Assembly: GCF_021538675.1 (NCBI RefSeq)
Contig: NZ_JAJUKH010000012.1
Location: forward strand, 1 to 64,000
DNA length: 64,000 bases
Reading direction: 5' to 3'
From: Paenarthrobacter sp. AR 02
GTDB taxonomy: Bacteria > Actinomycetota > Actinomycetes > Actinomycetales > Micrococcaceae
The notes below the pieces were generated by a model. It had not been told where the DNA came from and did not search any database. It saw only the letters and a program-made list of their open reading frames with translations. Positions 8,663 to 18,883 of the stretch are shown in pieces. How positions within the stretch are numbered: the stretch's first letter is position 1; each line of letters opens with the position of its first letter. The position numbers and the translations under genes were made by a program.

Positions 8663-8674
8663 TAAGCAAGCTTA
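8663..8674. promoter_or_regulatory. TAAGC-AA-GCTTA palindrome before katE
   Basis: Five-base inverted repeats TAAGC/GCTTA around AA, 41 bp upstream of the catalase start. The same core is found before the desaturation operon (2784-2795) and the formaldehyde dehydrogenase operon (27763-27774). Confidence 0.5.
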
Positions 8675-8714
8675 GCTTCCGGGTTAAGGCAGCGAATCAA
8701 AAGGAGAACAAATC

Positions 8715-10946
8715 GTGCCAGTTGAGGACAATACCGTGATTCCCGGCGCTCCCTCCAGTGAGCCTCCCACAGTCGACGAGCCGACGACCCCACGTGAGCC
8801 TTTGCCTCCCAAGCCCGATCAGCAAGCACCGGAGGCGGTCTCCCCGACGGGAAGCCCGACGGGCGCGCCACTGAACTCGCGCGCGCAGTCGGGTCAGTAC
8901 CTGACCACTGCCCAAGGGCTCCGGTTGGGGGACACCGATCACTCCCTACGGGCAGGCACCCGCGGACCTGTTCTGCTTCAGGACCACCATTTGCGGGAAA
9001 AGATCACCCACTTCGACCACGAGCGCATCCCGGAACGGGTTGTCCATGCCCGCGGCGCAGGCGCGCACGGCGTGTTCCGTTCCTACGGCACGGCATCGAA
9101 GATCACGAAGGCAGGGTTCTTGGCGGCCGATGTGGAGACTCCGGTCTTTGTGCGCTTCTCGACCGTGCTGGGCTCCCGGGGTTCAGCGGACACGGTTCGG
9201 GACACCCGCGGTTTCTCCACCAAGTTCTACACTGACGAGGGCACCTACGATCTTGTCGGGAACAACATTCCGGTCTTCTTCATCCAGGACGGCATCAAAT
9301 TCCCTGACATCATTCACGCTGGAAAGCCGCATCCTGATCGGGAAATACCCCAGGCCCAGAGCGCCCATGACACGTTTTGGGACTTCGTATCCCTGCACAC
9401 CGAGGCCCAGGCCCACACGATGTGGAACATGTCCGACCGCGGCATTCCCCGCTCGTACCGGACCATGGAAGGGTTTGGTGTCCATACTTTCCGGTTGGTC
9501 GCCGCGGACGGGAGCACCACGTTGGTGAAATTCCACTGGAAGCCCAAACAGGGCGTGCACTCGCTTGTCTGGGAGGAAGCCCAGATCATCAACGGCATGG
9601 ACCCGGATTTCCACCGCCGCGACCTTGCTGACGCCATTGAGTCGGGCGCCTACCCGCAATGGGAGCTTGGCATCCAGACCTTCCCGGACACTGAGGACCA
9701 GATGTTCGAGGGCATCGATCTGCTGGATCCGACCAAATTCATTCCCGAGGAATTTGCGCCTGTCCAGCCGATTGGGCTGATGACGTTGAACGCAAATCCG
9801 ACGAACTTCTTTGCGGAGACCGAACAGGTAGCGTTCCACCCGGGACATCTGGTCCCTGGCATTGACGTCACCAATGACCCGCTCCTTCAGGTCCGTCTGT
9901 TCTCCTACCTGGATACCCAGATCTCCCGGCTGGGCGGCCCGAACTTCGCGCAGATTCCCATCAACCGGCCGCAAGCACCCGTCAACGACATGCTTCGCGA
10001 CGGGATGCACCAGACGGCGGTACACAGTGGGGTCGCCCCGTACCATCCAAACTCCCTCGACGGCGGTTGCCCCTTTATGGCCGGACAGGACGTTGGAGCA
10101 TTCGTGGATGTTCCCGAGGCCCTTGCGGAGTCCATTAAGGAACGGCGCAACCCGGCTTCGTTCGACGACCACTTCAGCCAGGCCCGGCTGTTCTTCCGGA
10201 GCATGACCCCGGTGGAACAGGACCACATTGTGCAGGCGTACACGTTCGAGCTCGGCAAGTGCTACGAATCCAACGTCAGGGAACGGCAACTCATGGCCCT
10301 GGCCAACATCGACGCCGGGCTTTGCGCCGCCGTCGCCCGTGGACTGGGTATGCCGGTTCCCGGGGCCACGGTCCAGGTCCCCGATTCCGAACCGAGCGCG
10401 GCCTTGTCGCAGGTCGGCGGGACGTGGCCGGCTGCGGGCCGCGTAGTGGGGATTATTGCTGACGACAGCAGCGACCTGTCCCAGGTTGCCGCTGCACGCG
10501 AAGCCCTGGATGCCGAAGGCATCACGCCCTTGGTTGTTGCACCGGTTGGCGGGTTCCTGGGCGCGGAGGACGGCGCCGCCGTCGCCGTCCAGCGGACCTA
10601 CCTCACCGCCCGATCCACAGAGTTCGACGCCGTTATCGTCGCGGGAAGCGGGGCTCCGGCGCCGGACGCAGCAGCGGGAAGGGACGCCAAGGCCGGCGCA
10701 CCCTCACCCGGTCTTGATCCCCGGGTAGTCCTTCTGCTCACGGAAGCGTTCCGCCATGCCAAGGCCATCGCGGCGTGGGGAACCGGTGCGACGGCTCTGG
10801 AGGCGGCCGGTATCCCTGCAGACGGTACCGGGGTCGTGGTCGGCGACGCGCCGGACGCCGTGCTTACTCCAGTCCAGGAACTGCTGGCCGCCCACCGGGT
10901 GTGGGAACGATTCCCTGCAGCAGGACCGAGCAGCAGCGAGGCCTGA
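8715..10946 (+). CDS. katE: Catalase HPII, large-subunit monofunctional haem catalase
   Basis: 743 residues, matching the 750-residue large catalases rather than the 500-residue small ones. The start is a GTG with AAGGAG 8 bases upstream. A proline-rich arm of about 55 residues precedes the barrel. Active-site features are the distal His in PERVVHARG (about residue 111), the distal Asn in LVGNNIPVFF (about 183) and the haem-ligand Tyr in RLFSYLDTQ. The last 150 residues form the DJ-1/PfpI-like domain (VGIIADDSSDL, APVGGFLGAEDG) typical of HPII. It breaks down hydrogen peroxide in the cytoplasm. It has its own promoter region and a strong terminator follows, so it is probably monocistronic. 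Confidence 0.96.
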   Translation: MPVEDNTVIPGAPSSEPPTVDEPTTPREPLPPKPDQQAPEAVSPTGSPTGAPLNSRAQSGQYLTTAQGLRLGDTDHSLRAGTRGPVLLQDHHLREKITHFDHERIPERVVHARGAGAHGVFRSYGTASKITKAGFLAADVETPVFVRFSTVLGSRGSADTVRDTRGFSTKFYTDEGTYDLVGNNIPVFFIQDGIKFPDIIHAGKPHPDREIPQAQSAHDTFWDFVSLHTEAQAHTMWNMSDRGIPRSYRTMEGFGVHTFRLVAADGSTTLVKFHWKPKQGVHSLVWEEAQIINGMDPDFHRRDLADAIESGAYPQWELGIQTFPDTEDQMFEGIDLLDPTKFIPEEFAPVQPIGLMTLNANPTNFFAETEQVAFHPGHLVPGIDVTNDPLLQVRLFSYLDTQISRLGGPNFAQIPINRPQAPVNDMLRDGMHQTAVHSGVAPYHPNSLDGGCPFMAGQDVGAFVDVPEALAESIKERRNPASFDDHFSQARLFFRSMTPVEQDHIVQAYTFELGKCYESNVRERQLMALANIDAGLCAAVARGLGMPVPGATVQVPDSEPSAALSQVGGTWPAAGRVVGIIADDSSDLSQVAAAREALDAEGITPLVVAPVGGFLGAEDGAAVAVQRTYLTARSTEFDAVIVAGSGAPAPDAAAGRDAKAGAPSPGLDPRVVLLLTEAFRHAKAIAAWGTGATALEAAGIPADGTGVVVGDAPDAVLTPVQELLAAHRVWERFPAAGPSSSEA

Positions 10947-10982
10947 CAGGGACGCGGGATCAGGGCAACCGCATGACATGAT

Positions 10983-11028
10983 CTGCACGGCGGGCCGGCA
11001 TCAATTCCGATACCGGACCGCCGTGCAG
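10983..11028 (+). terminator. Strong hairpin after katE
   Basis: CTGCACGGCGGGCCGG and CCGGACCGCCGTGCAG pair over 16 bp with one mismatch around a 14-base loop, 37 bases after the catalase stop. No T tract follows. Confidence 0.65.
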
Positions 11029-11116
11029 TGTGCCCGCGGCGGCCGCCGAATAGTGCTTCGCGAGGGCACGCGGGTTTCCTGACCGGCGTGCTTTACGCGG
11101 CCTTTATGCTTGGGTC

Positions 11117-11242
11117 ATGTCTACTGATGAAGAAAAAGACCCACCTGTACCCGCCGACGTGGAGGGCAAGATTCCGAAAAAAATACATGACGGCCCAAAC
11201 GATGACAAAGCACCGGACCACAAGCCCAAGGAGGAGGACTAG
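11117..11242 (+). CDS. Acidic 41-residue micro-protein, probably leaderless
   Basis: An ATG at 11117 opens a 41-codon frame to TAG at 11242. The product is almost wholly charged and proline-rich (MSTDEEKDPPVPADVEG, ending HKPKEED) with no hydrophobic core, so it is probably disordered. A TATGCT -10 box ends 6 bases before the ATG, which places transcription start at or next to the A of the start codon; there is no ribosome site. Leaderless mRNAs are common in actinobacteria. It lies between the catalase terminator and a phosphatase gene. The function is unknown; coding status is inferred from composition and promoter geometry. Confidence 0.55.
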   Translation: MSTDEEKDPPVPADVEGKIPKKIHDGPNDDKAPDHKPKEED

Positions 11243-11284
11243 CGTTCTCGTCAGGAACGGTTTCCAGGGGGTCGAAGGAGATTG

Positions 11285-12058
11285 ATGGCGGCGGCAGAAG
11301 CTTCGCAAACGCCCGGCAAGTGGGAAGTGTTCCACCAGAAATTCGTGGTCGAGGAGCGTTACATGGAGCCCCGCGCCAGAAAGGCGCTCTACTCAACAGC
11401 CGCGATGTTGGCACTCCTTGGCGTGACGCTCTTTGTGGTGACACTCATGGGCGTGCTGCAGAAGAATGGGCTCGCACTGGACGACGCAGCGGCTGAAAGC
11501 GGACTTCTGGCCATCCGTTCAGAGCCACTGACGGTGGTAATGATCGTTTTGGCAGTCGTCTTCGGGCCAATCGGGTTGCCGATCATTGTCTTGGTTGTCA
11601 CCGTCGCATGGGGATTGCTGGCCAAGCACGCATGGCGCCCGATGCTTCTTGCCGCTGCCATGCTCACGGGGGTGGGGTTGGCGCAGATCATCGGCCGGTC
11701 AGTGGCTCGGGAGCGGCCTCCGGTGAGCCTGATGCTTTTCGGAGCTGACACGACATTTTCCTTTCCGTCCGGGCACGTTCTTGGCGCCTCGGATTTCCTG
11801 CTGGTCCTGACGTTCCTTGTTTTCTCCCGGCACCGAAACCCGAAGATCGCCGTCATCAGTTTTGTGTGTGCCGGCGTCGGTGTCGTCCTGGCGGCACTTA
11901 GCCGGATTTACCTCGGTTATCACTGGCTCACTGACGCAGTGGCGTCGGTGGCATTGTCGCTGGTGGTGCTCGGGGCGGTAATTGCCCTGGATACCTGGCG
12001 CACCGCTCGCGTCCCCGGCGAAACAGTCACAGGGGAACTCGCCGACCCGGAGTCCTAA
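11285..12058 (+). CDS. PAP2-family membrane phosphatase
   Basis: 257 residues from the ATG at 11285 (AAGGAG 4 bases upstream; an overlapping TTG is too close). The three phosphatase motifs are present in order: ARERP (variant of KxxxxxxRP), FPSGHVLGAS, and SRIYLGYHWLTDAVAS with its catalytic histidine. About five or six hydrophobic segments embed it in the cytoplasmic membrane. Members dephosphorylate phosphatidate, undecaprenyl pyrophosphate or similar lipid phosphates; which one here is not readable. Only 42 bases separate it from the acidic micro-protein, so the two may be co-transcribed. Confidence 0.9.
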   Translation: MAAAEASQTPGKWEVFHQKFVVEERYMEPRARKALYSTAAMLALLGVTLFVVTLMGVLQKNGLALDDAAAESGLLAIRSEPLTVVMIVLAVVFGPIGLPIIVLVVTVAWGLLAKHAWRPMLLAAAMLTGVGLAQIIGRSVARERPPVSLMLFGADTTFSFPSGHVLGASDFLLVLTFLVFSRHRNPKIAVISFVCAGVGVVLAALSRIYLGYHWLTDAVASVALSLVVLGAVIALDTWRTARVPGETVTGELADPES

Positions 12059-12139
12059 CGTCGCTTCTATAGGTGCCGTTGCGGTTCAGAACGAGTGGAC
12101 AGCCACCCGGGTGGGAGAGTCCAGTATTACAGTGGATGT

Positions 12140-13174
12140 ATGGCTGCCAGCCGCAATCCGCTCGATGACCTCCGGGAGTCCATAGGCCATCTGGCCAATC
12201 AGCTCAAGCTGCCCGGTTCGGAGCGTGTGGACGATCTGGTCGGGGACCTCATCGGTCCCAGGCCCGGTCCAGCCCGGCCGCTGTACGAGGTGCAGGCTGA
12301 GCTCGACGCCTTGGTCGGGCTCGAGACCGTGAAAGAACAGGTCCGCGCACTTGTGGCGCTACTCCAGGTTCAAGCCCGACGTAAGGCCCACGGTCTGCCG
12401 GAAGTAGCCACCTCGCAGCACCTGGTGTTTCTCGGAAACCCAGGCACGGGCAAGACTACGGTCGCACGGCTTCTCGCCGAGATGTATCGCGCTGTCGGCT
12501 TGCTGCAGAAGGGCCATCTGGTGGAGGTCGATCGTTCGGGGCTGGTGGGGCAATACGTGGGGGCTACAGCCATCAAGACAGACCGGGTGATCCGGCGGGC
12601 GCTGGACGGCGTCCTGTTCATCGATGAGGCGTACTCCTTGGCCCCGGAAGACGGTCGTACAGACTTCGGCCCGGAGGCAATCGAGGTCCTGCTCAAAAGG
12701 ATGGAGGACCATCGGCACAGGCTGGTCGTGATCGTGGCCGGGTACCCGCGGCTGATGGAGTCATTCCTGCTTTCAAACCCGGGACTGCGTTCCCGGTTTG
12801 CCCGCGAGATCACGTTTCCGGACTACTCCGTGGACGAACTCCTGACGATCTTCCAGCGGATGTTGGTCCAACATGAGTACACGTTGGAGCCGGGCGCGGA
12901 CCACATGCTGCGCCGGATACTCAACGGGCTCCATGCGGGAGAGGACTCCGGTAATGCCCGGTTCGCCCGCACACTGTTTGAGCAGGCGCTTAATCGGCAG
13001 GCGTTGCGGCTCTCGCTCAACGAGGAACAAAGCCTCGATTCCCTTGACCGCGACGCCGTCATGACCCTCACCGCAGCGGACATCGTCGAGGCCGCCTTGG
13101 CGCTTGGCGAGGAGCCGGAACCGGAACCAACGCCGGAACCGGAACAACCGCGTTGGTGGCGCTGGCTGGCCTGA
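12140..13174 (+). CDS. CbbX/SpoVK-type AAA+ ATPase
   Basis: 344 residues from the ATG at 12140. A short helical N-terminus precedes one AAA module: Walker A FLGNPGTGKTTVARLL near residue 110, the aromatic pore loop VGQYVGAT, Walker B GVLFIDEAYSLA, sensor 1 VVIVAGYP and an arginine finger region NPGLRSRFAREI. This is the CbbX, SpoVK and EccA C-terminal type of AAA ring. The last 20 residues are a Glu-Pro repeat followed by RWWRWLA, an unusual amphipathic tail that could contact membrane or a partner. No RuBisCO or type VII secretion genes are in the window, so its client is unknown. Confidence 0.88.
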   Translation: MAASRNPLDDLRESIGHLANQLKLPGSERVDDLVGDLIGPRPGPARPLYEVQAELDALVGLETVKEQVRALVALLQVQARRKAHGLPEVATSQHLVFLGNPGTGKTTVARLLAEMYRAVGLLQKGHLVEVDRSGLVGQYVGATAIKTDRVIRRALDGVLFIDEAYSLAPEDGRTDFGPEAIEVLLKRMEDHRHRLVVIVAGYPRLMESFLLSNPGLRSRFAREITFPDYSVDELLTIFQRMLVQHEYTLEPGADHMLRRILNGLHAGEDSGNARFARTLFEQALNRQALRLSLNEEQSLDSLDRDAVMTLTAADIVEAALALGEEPEPEPTPEPEQPRWWRWLA

Positions 13175-13274
13175 CACCGGCCGTTAAGGATTCATCAAGA
13201 CCGGCCACCGCAGGGGAGTGGCGGTGCTATGTTCAGCAGAGAACAGGCCAGGAACGCCCGCGGAAGAGGCCGGA

Positions 13275-15251
<1,977 letters not shown>

Positions 15252-15258
15252 CTCGACG

Positions 15259-15600
15259 TTACGGGGTCCGGGGTGGAATCACGAGGGGAACAAGAGGCGT
15301 AACGGTGAACGGCTTGGCCAACAAAGGCTCCACGGCTTCCACAAAGGCCGTCACATGGACTTCCTGGTTGTGCGCTTCAAGGTCCCCCCTACTGACCCAC
15401 CCCTCAAACAGCACGAAGGTGCCCGGTCGCTCTTCATCAGAGAAAACGGTGTACTCCAGGCATCCGGGATCGTTGCGGCTTAGGGTTTGCAGGGAGCGGA
15501 GGGCTTCCTGAAGTTCGGCTTCACGCCCTGCTTTGGCGATGAAAACCGGCTTGAGCCACACTTCTGTGGCCCTTCCGTGGGTTGGCATGGGACGGGACAT
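15259..15600 (-). CDS. Antibiotic biosynthesis monooxygenase (ABM/YgiN) family protein
   Basis: 113 residues. The ABM fold is seen in VWLKPVFIAKAGREAELQEA, LSRNDPGCLEYTVFSDEE, FVLFEGWVSRGDLEAHNQ and HVTAFVEAVEPLL, the usual dimeric ferredoxin-like barrel. Such proteins are cofactorless quinol oxidases, haem oxygenases or simple small-molecule binders. It is the last gene on the strand of the carbohydrate operon, 68 bases after the Gfo/Idh/MocA gene, but a strong hairpin lies in that gap, so its expression is probably lower or separate. Confidence 0.85.
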   Translation of the reverse strand: MSRPMPTHGRATEVWLKPVFIAKAGREAELQEALRSLQTLSRNDPGCLEYTVFSDEERPGTFVLFEGWVSRGDLEAHNQEVHVTAFVEAVEPLLAKPFTVTPLVPLVIPPRTP

Positions 15601-15628
15601 CCTGTCTTCCTAAATTTGTTCAAGGAGT

Positions 15629-15659
15629 GGGAAGGACGGGGGATTCCCCCGTCCCTCCC
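15629..15659 (-). terminator. Intercistronic terminator-like hairpin
   Basis: A 15-bp stem with one mismatch and a minimal loop (GGGAAGGACGGGGGA against TCCCCCGTCCCTCCC). It lies between the dehydrogenase stop at 15668 and the ABM start at 15600 on the transcribed minus strand, so it may end or attenuate the operon. Confidence 0.6.
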
Positions 15660-15667
15660 AGAGTGGA

Positions 15668-16840
15668 TCACGCGTTGATCTGTGGAACTTCCACCCAAGA
15701 TTCTTTTGCCGCTGATTCGACGATGGCGTCGTCGATGAGGGCTACTTGATAGCCGTCAGCGAAGTTGGGGTTCACAGTCCCGCCTTCGGCGATTGCCTTG
15801 AAGAAGTCGTAGGCTTCGATAATTTTCGTTTCCCCGTAGCCGATGCCCAGGGCCGGAATGGGCCAGAGGGCGTCGCCGTACGGGTGGGCCGGGCCTGTGT
15901 ATACGGTCCGGAATCCACGACGGTCGGCCTGGTCCGACGCGAAGCACACCTGCAGTTCGTCCCGGCGCTCGTAGTTGAAGACAATGCTGCCTTCCGTGCC
16001 GTGGATTTCGAAAGTGATGTAGTTGTTCCTTCCGTGCGCGTTTCGTGTCGCTTCGACGGATCCGACCGCTCCGTTGGCAAAGCGGATCATGGTCATCACT
16101 TCATCATCGACATCAACCTGGCCGCGTGGACCTTCCCCACCCCGAACCGTACCGAGTGCGTCGGCACCGCCGGCCTGCAGCGGACGTTCCGGGATCCATG
16201 TCGAGAGGACAGCATTGACGGCGCTGAACTCCCCAACGAGGTACCGGGCCATGTCTATGACGTGCGTTGCAATGTCGCCAAGCGCCCCAGAACCGGCGAT
16301 GGACTTCTGGAAGCGCCATGAGAGCGGGGAATTCGGGTCGGCACTCCAGTCCTGCAGGTACGTTCCGCGGAAACTGAGGATTTGGCCGATGGACCCTTCT
16401 TCGATGTACTTCTTCGCCAAGGCCACAGCGGGGGTACGCCTGTAGTTGAAGGCGACCATGTGGACAATGTCCTTGTCCTTGACGGCCTCGTACATGGCTT
16501 TGGACTCTTCGCCGGTGCGTGCGAGCGGCTTCTCGCAAATGATGTGTTTACCGGCTTCTGCGGCTGCGATGGCGATTTCCGCGTGAAGGTGATTGGGAGT
16601 GGCGATGTCGACGACGTGGATTTCGGGATCGTCGATGATGCTGCGCCAGTCTGAAGTGGAGGTTTCGAAGCCGAAACGGCGGGCCGCTTCGTCGGCAAGC
16701 TCCGGAGTCGCCTCCGCGATCACCTTTCGAACCGGCAGCGCCGGCGCGGGCCAATAGAACATGGGCATAGCGGCGTAGGCGAGGGAGTGGGCTTTGCCCA
16801 TGAACCCTCCGCCGATGAGGCCGACATTGAGGTTCTGCAT
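15668..16840 (-). CDS. Gfo/Idh/MocA family dehydrogenase
   Basis: 390 residues, full length. The Rossmann start is NVGLIGGGFMGKAHSLAY (GxGxxG), followed by DIATPNHLHAEIA and ICEKPLA with the conserved lysine; the C-terminal half carries GSGALGDIATHVIDMARYL, the usual catalytic Asp/His helix. AAGGAACAGGA precedes the ATG. It uses NAD(P) to oxidise a cyclic polyol, sugar or sugar derivative. It follows the TIM-barrel gene by 69 bases and shares the operon with a second dehydrogenase of the same family, as in inositol and 3-keto-sugar pathways. Confidence 0.92.
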   Translation of the reverse strand: MQNLNVGLIGGGFMGKAHSLAYAAMPMFYWPAPALPVRKVIAEATPELADEAARRFGFETSTSDWRSIIDDPEIHVVDIATPNHLHAEIAIAAAEAGKHIICEKPLARTGEESKAMYEAVKDKDIVHMVAFNYRRTPAVALAKKYIEEGSIGQILSFRGTYLQDWSADPNSPLSWRFQKSIAGSGALGDIATHVIDMARYLVGEFSAVNAVLSTWIPERPLQAGGADALGTVRGGEGPRGQVDVDDEVMTMIRFANGAVGSVEATRNAHGRNNYITFEIHGTEGSIVFNYERRDELQVCFASDQADRRGFRTVYTGPAHPYGDALWPIPALGIGYGETKIIEAYDFFKAIAEGGTVNPNFADGYQVALIDDAIVESAAKESWVEVPQINA

Positions 16841-16909
16841 GTGAATCCTGTTCCTTCCGAAAGTTTGCGGGTCTGGCCGATGAAGGCTTCCCCAGTGGTG
16901 ATTGGGTGG

Positions 16910-17725
16910 TTAGAGGAGTTTCTCGAGGTACTTTTTGCTGAGCTCGGCCGCTGCCCGGGGGTCGCCGTCGTAGTTGTCCAGTTCGACCATGAGCCAGCTG
17001 TCGTATCCGCTTTCGCGGATGGCGGCGATGATGTCCGGGAAATCGAGTTCGCCTTCGCCGAGCGGCAGGAAGTTGAACGGGTCCCGCTGGAAGTCCTTGA
17101 GGTGAACGTGCTGGATTCTGTCGGCGTATTTCCGGATGACCGCGGCCGGGTCCGCACCACCAGCTGCGAGATGTGCGGTGTCCGGGCAGAAGCCGATCCT
17201 GGTGAGGGGCATGAGCCGGTCCAACTCATCGGGGCTCTCAACGATCGTGCTCAAGTGGGGGTGGTAGCTTGCCGATAGGCCAAAGCTTTCGGCAATGTCG
17301 GCAACCCGGTCCAGCGCGTGGCCCAGGCGGTGGTAGTCCTGGTCCGTGGTCCCGGACGCACGCCGCGCTCCGCCCCCAACGACCAGCCGTTCAGCCCCAA
17401 AGTTCGCCGCCAATTCCGCTGCAGTGTAGAGCCGGTGCACCTCATCAGGGAGGATATCGGTGTAAATGAAATTCGCTCCAGTGTAGACGCTGGTCAAGGC
17501 CACACCGTTACTGCTGAGGACCTCCTTCAGCTCCTCAGGCTTGTCGGCGTACTCTGCGAGGTTGCCGTCGAACATCTCAACACCCTGGAATCCGACCGAA
17601 GCGATGTCCTTGACGGCGTCCCGCATTGATCCATGGGTCAGGTAAAAGAGGTCTTTGACGCTCGTCACGCCTTGGGCGTGACCGACGACGCCGCCCCAGG
17701 TGATGGAGCAATATCCGAGTTTCAT
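16910..17725 (-). CDS. Sugar phosphate isomerase/epimerase (xylose isomerase-like TIM barrel)
   Basis: 271 residues from the ATG at 17725, which has AAAGGA 7 bases upstream and overlaps the preceding stop as ATGA. The barrel starts MKLGYCSITWGG and shows VGFQGVEMFDGNL, LGHALDRVADIAE, GFCPDTAHLAAGG (metal-binding Asp/His region), IQHVHLKDFQ and MVELDNYDG, typical of the AP_endonuc_2/IolE-like fold with a divalent metal site. Members are inosose dehydratases, epimerases or isomerases. Tight coupling with a Gfo/Idh/MocA gene on each side suggests it acts on a keto-intermediate made by one of them. Confidence 0.9.
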   Translation of the reverse strand: MKLGYCSITWGGVVGHAQGVTSVKDLFYLTHGSMRDAVKDIASVGFQGVEMFDGNLAEYADKPEELKEVLSSNGVALTSVYTGANFIYTDILPDEVHRLYTAAELAANFGAERLVVGGGARRASGTTDQDYHRLGHALDRVADIAESFGLSASYHPHLSTIVESPDELDRLMPLTRIGFCPDTAHLAAGGADPAAVIRKYADRIQHVHLKDFQRDPFNFLPLGEGELDFPDIIAAIRESGYDSWLMVELDNYDGDPRAAAELSKKYLEKLL

Positions 17726-18876
17726 TGCATGGTCCTTTCGAGTGCAGGGGAGGTCATGGGAGATTCGAGCGTGTACTCGGGGACGCGAACGTCGACCCAC
17801 GATTCTTCCCTGGCGGAGGTGACGACGGCCTCTGTCAGGTGTGCCGCCCTGAGGCCGTCGTGGAAGGTGGGGAGGCCCTCGGGTTTGTGGCCCCGGACGG
17901 CGGCATATGTGTCTGCGACGAAAGCGTTGAAGCTGTCCTGGTATCCCTGGGGATGACCTGGCGGAAGCTTGGCGTAGCGCCGGCCGCCGCGGGTGGTCAG
18001 CGTCTGCGGCCCCACGGGGACGGCGGAGGTGGAATCAACGCGACCTATGTGCAGGGTGTCCGGTGATTCCTGGTTGAAACTGAACGATGCATCAGTTCCG
18101 TCGAAGGAGAACCACAGGCGGTTTTTCCTCCCAGGGCTGACCTGGCTGACCACCAGCGAACCCGTGGCACCCTTGTCGGTATCGAACAGGAGGGTTGCGC
18201 CGTCCTCGGTGGCCACGGCGGACAGTTGTCCCCGGGTTTCGCGCTTGTCATAGGCGCGGCCCGTCCTTGCCATGATCCTGGTGATGCGATGTCCCGTGGT
18301 GAACTCCATCAGGTCGCACCAGTGCACGCCGATGTCGCCAAATGCCCTGGACCCTCCGCCCAGCTTTGGATCAACCCGCCAGTTCGTCGCGTCGGCACCT
18401 GCCAGCCAGTCCTGGAGATAGGAGCCGTGCAACAGCCAAAGGCGGCCTGCCTCGCCGTCGAGTATGCGGTCGCGTGACTCGCGGATGGCCGGATAAAACC
18501 TGTAGACGAAGGGCACCGCCGTGACGACGCCTGCCTGGTCTGCGAGGCGGGTCAGTTCGCTGGCATCCTCGACGCTGGTAGCCAGAGGTTTCTCGCAGAT
18601 AACGGCTTTGCCTGCCGCAATGGCCTTGCGTGCCAGGTCCGCGTGGGTTGAATTCGGAGTGCAGATATGGATGACGTCAACGTCGTCCCGCGCGATCAGC
18701 GCCTCAGGGCTTTCGGCTGCGGCCAGAGCGCCGAACCGTCCGGTTGCCTCCTCGGCGGCGGCCTGACTGCTGGCGGCAACTGCACTGATGGTGCTCCCCG
18801 CCGCGCGTACCGCGTGGGAATGGACGGCGCCCATAAATCCGGTGCCGATGATCCCGGCGCGTGGAGTGGAAGACAT
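17722..18876 (-). CDS. Gfo/Idh/MocA family dehydrogenase
   Basis: 384 residues from the ATG at 18876; eight more codons are open upstream but overlap the permease stop region. N-terminal Rossmann motif AGIIGTGFMGAVHSHAVRA, then HICTPNSTHADLA and VICEKPLAT with the conserved Lys. The C-terminal half has GSRAFGDIGVHWCDLMEF. It is related to the other dehydrogenase in this operon (both show YLQDW, a shared substrate-domain motif), but they are clearly different enzymes. It overlaps the isomerase start by four bases (ATGA) and follows the permease by seven bases, so all three are translationally linked. Confidence 0.92.
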   Translation of the reverse strand: MSSTPRAGIIGTGFMGAVHSHAVRAAGSTISAVAASSQAAAEEATGRFGALAAAESPEALIARDDVDVIHICTPNSTHADLARKAIAAGKAVICEKPLATSVEDASELTRLADQAGVVTAVPFVYRFYPAIRESRDRILDGEAGRLWLLHGSYLQDWLAGADATNWRVDPKLGGGSRAFGDIGVHWCDLMEFTTGHRITRIMARTGRAYDKRETRGQLSAVATEDGATLLFDTDKGATGSLVVSQVSPGRKNRLWFSFDGTDASFSFNQESPDTLHIGRVDSTSAVPVGPQTLTTRGGRRYAKLPPGHPQGYQDSFNAFVADTYAAVRGHKPEGLPTFHDGLRAAHLTEAVVTSAREESWVDVRVPEYTLESPMTSPALERTMQ

Positions 18877-18883
18877 GGGAGCG

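Noticed and set aside
9183..10289. 368-codon minus-strand frame
   Set aside because: Antisense to katE; no motif.
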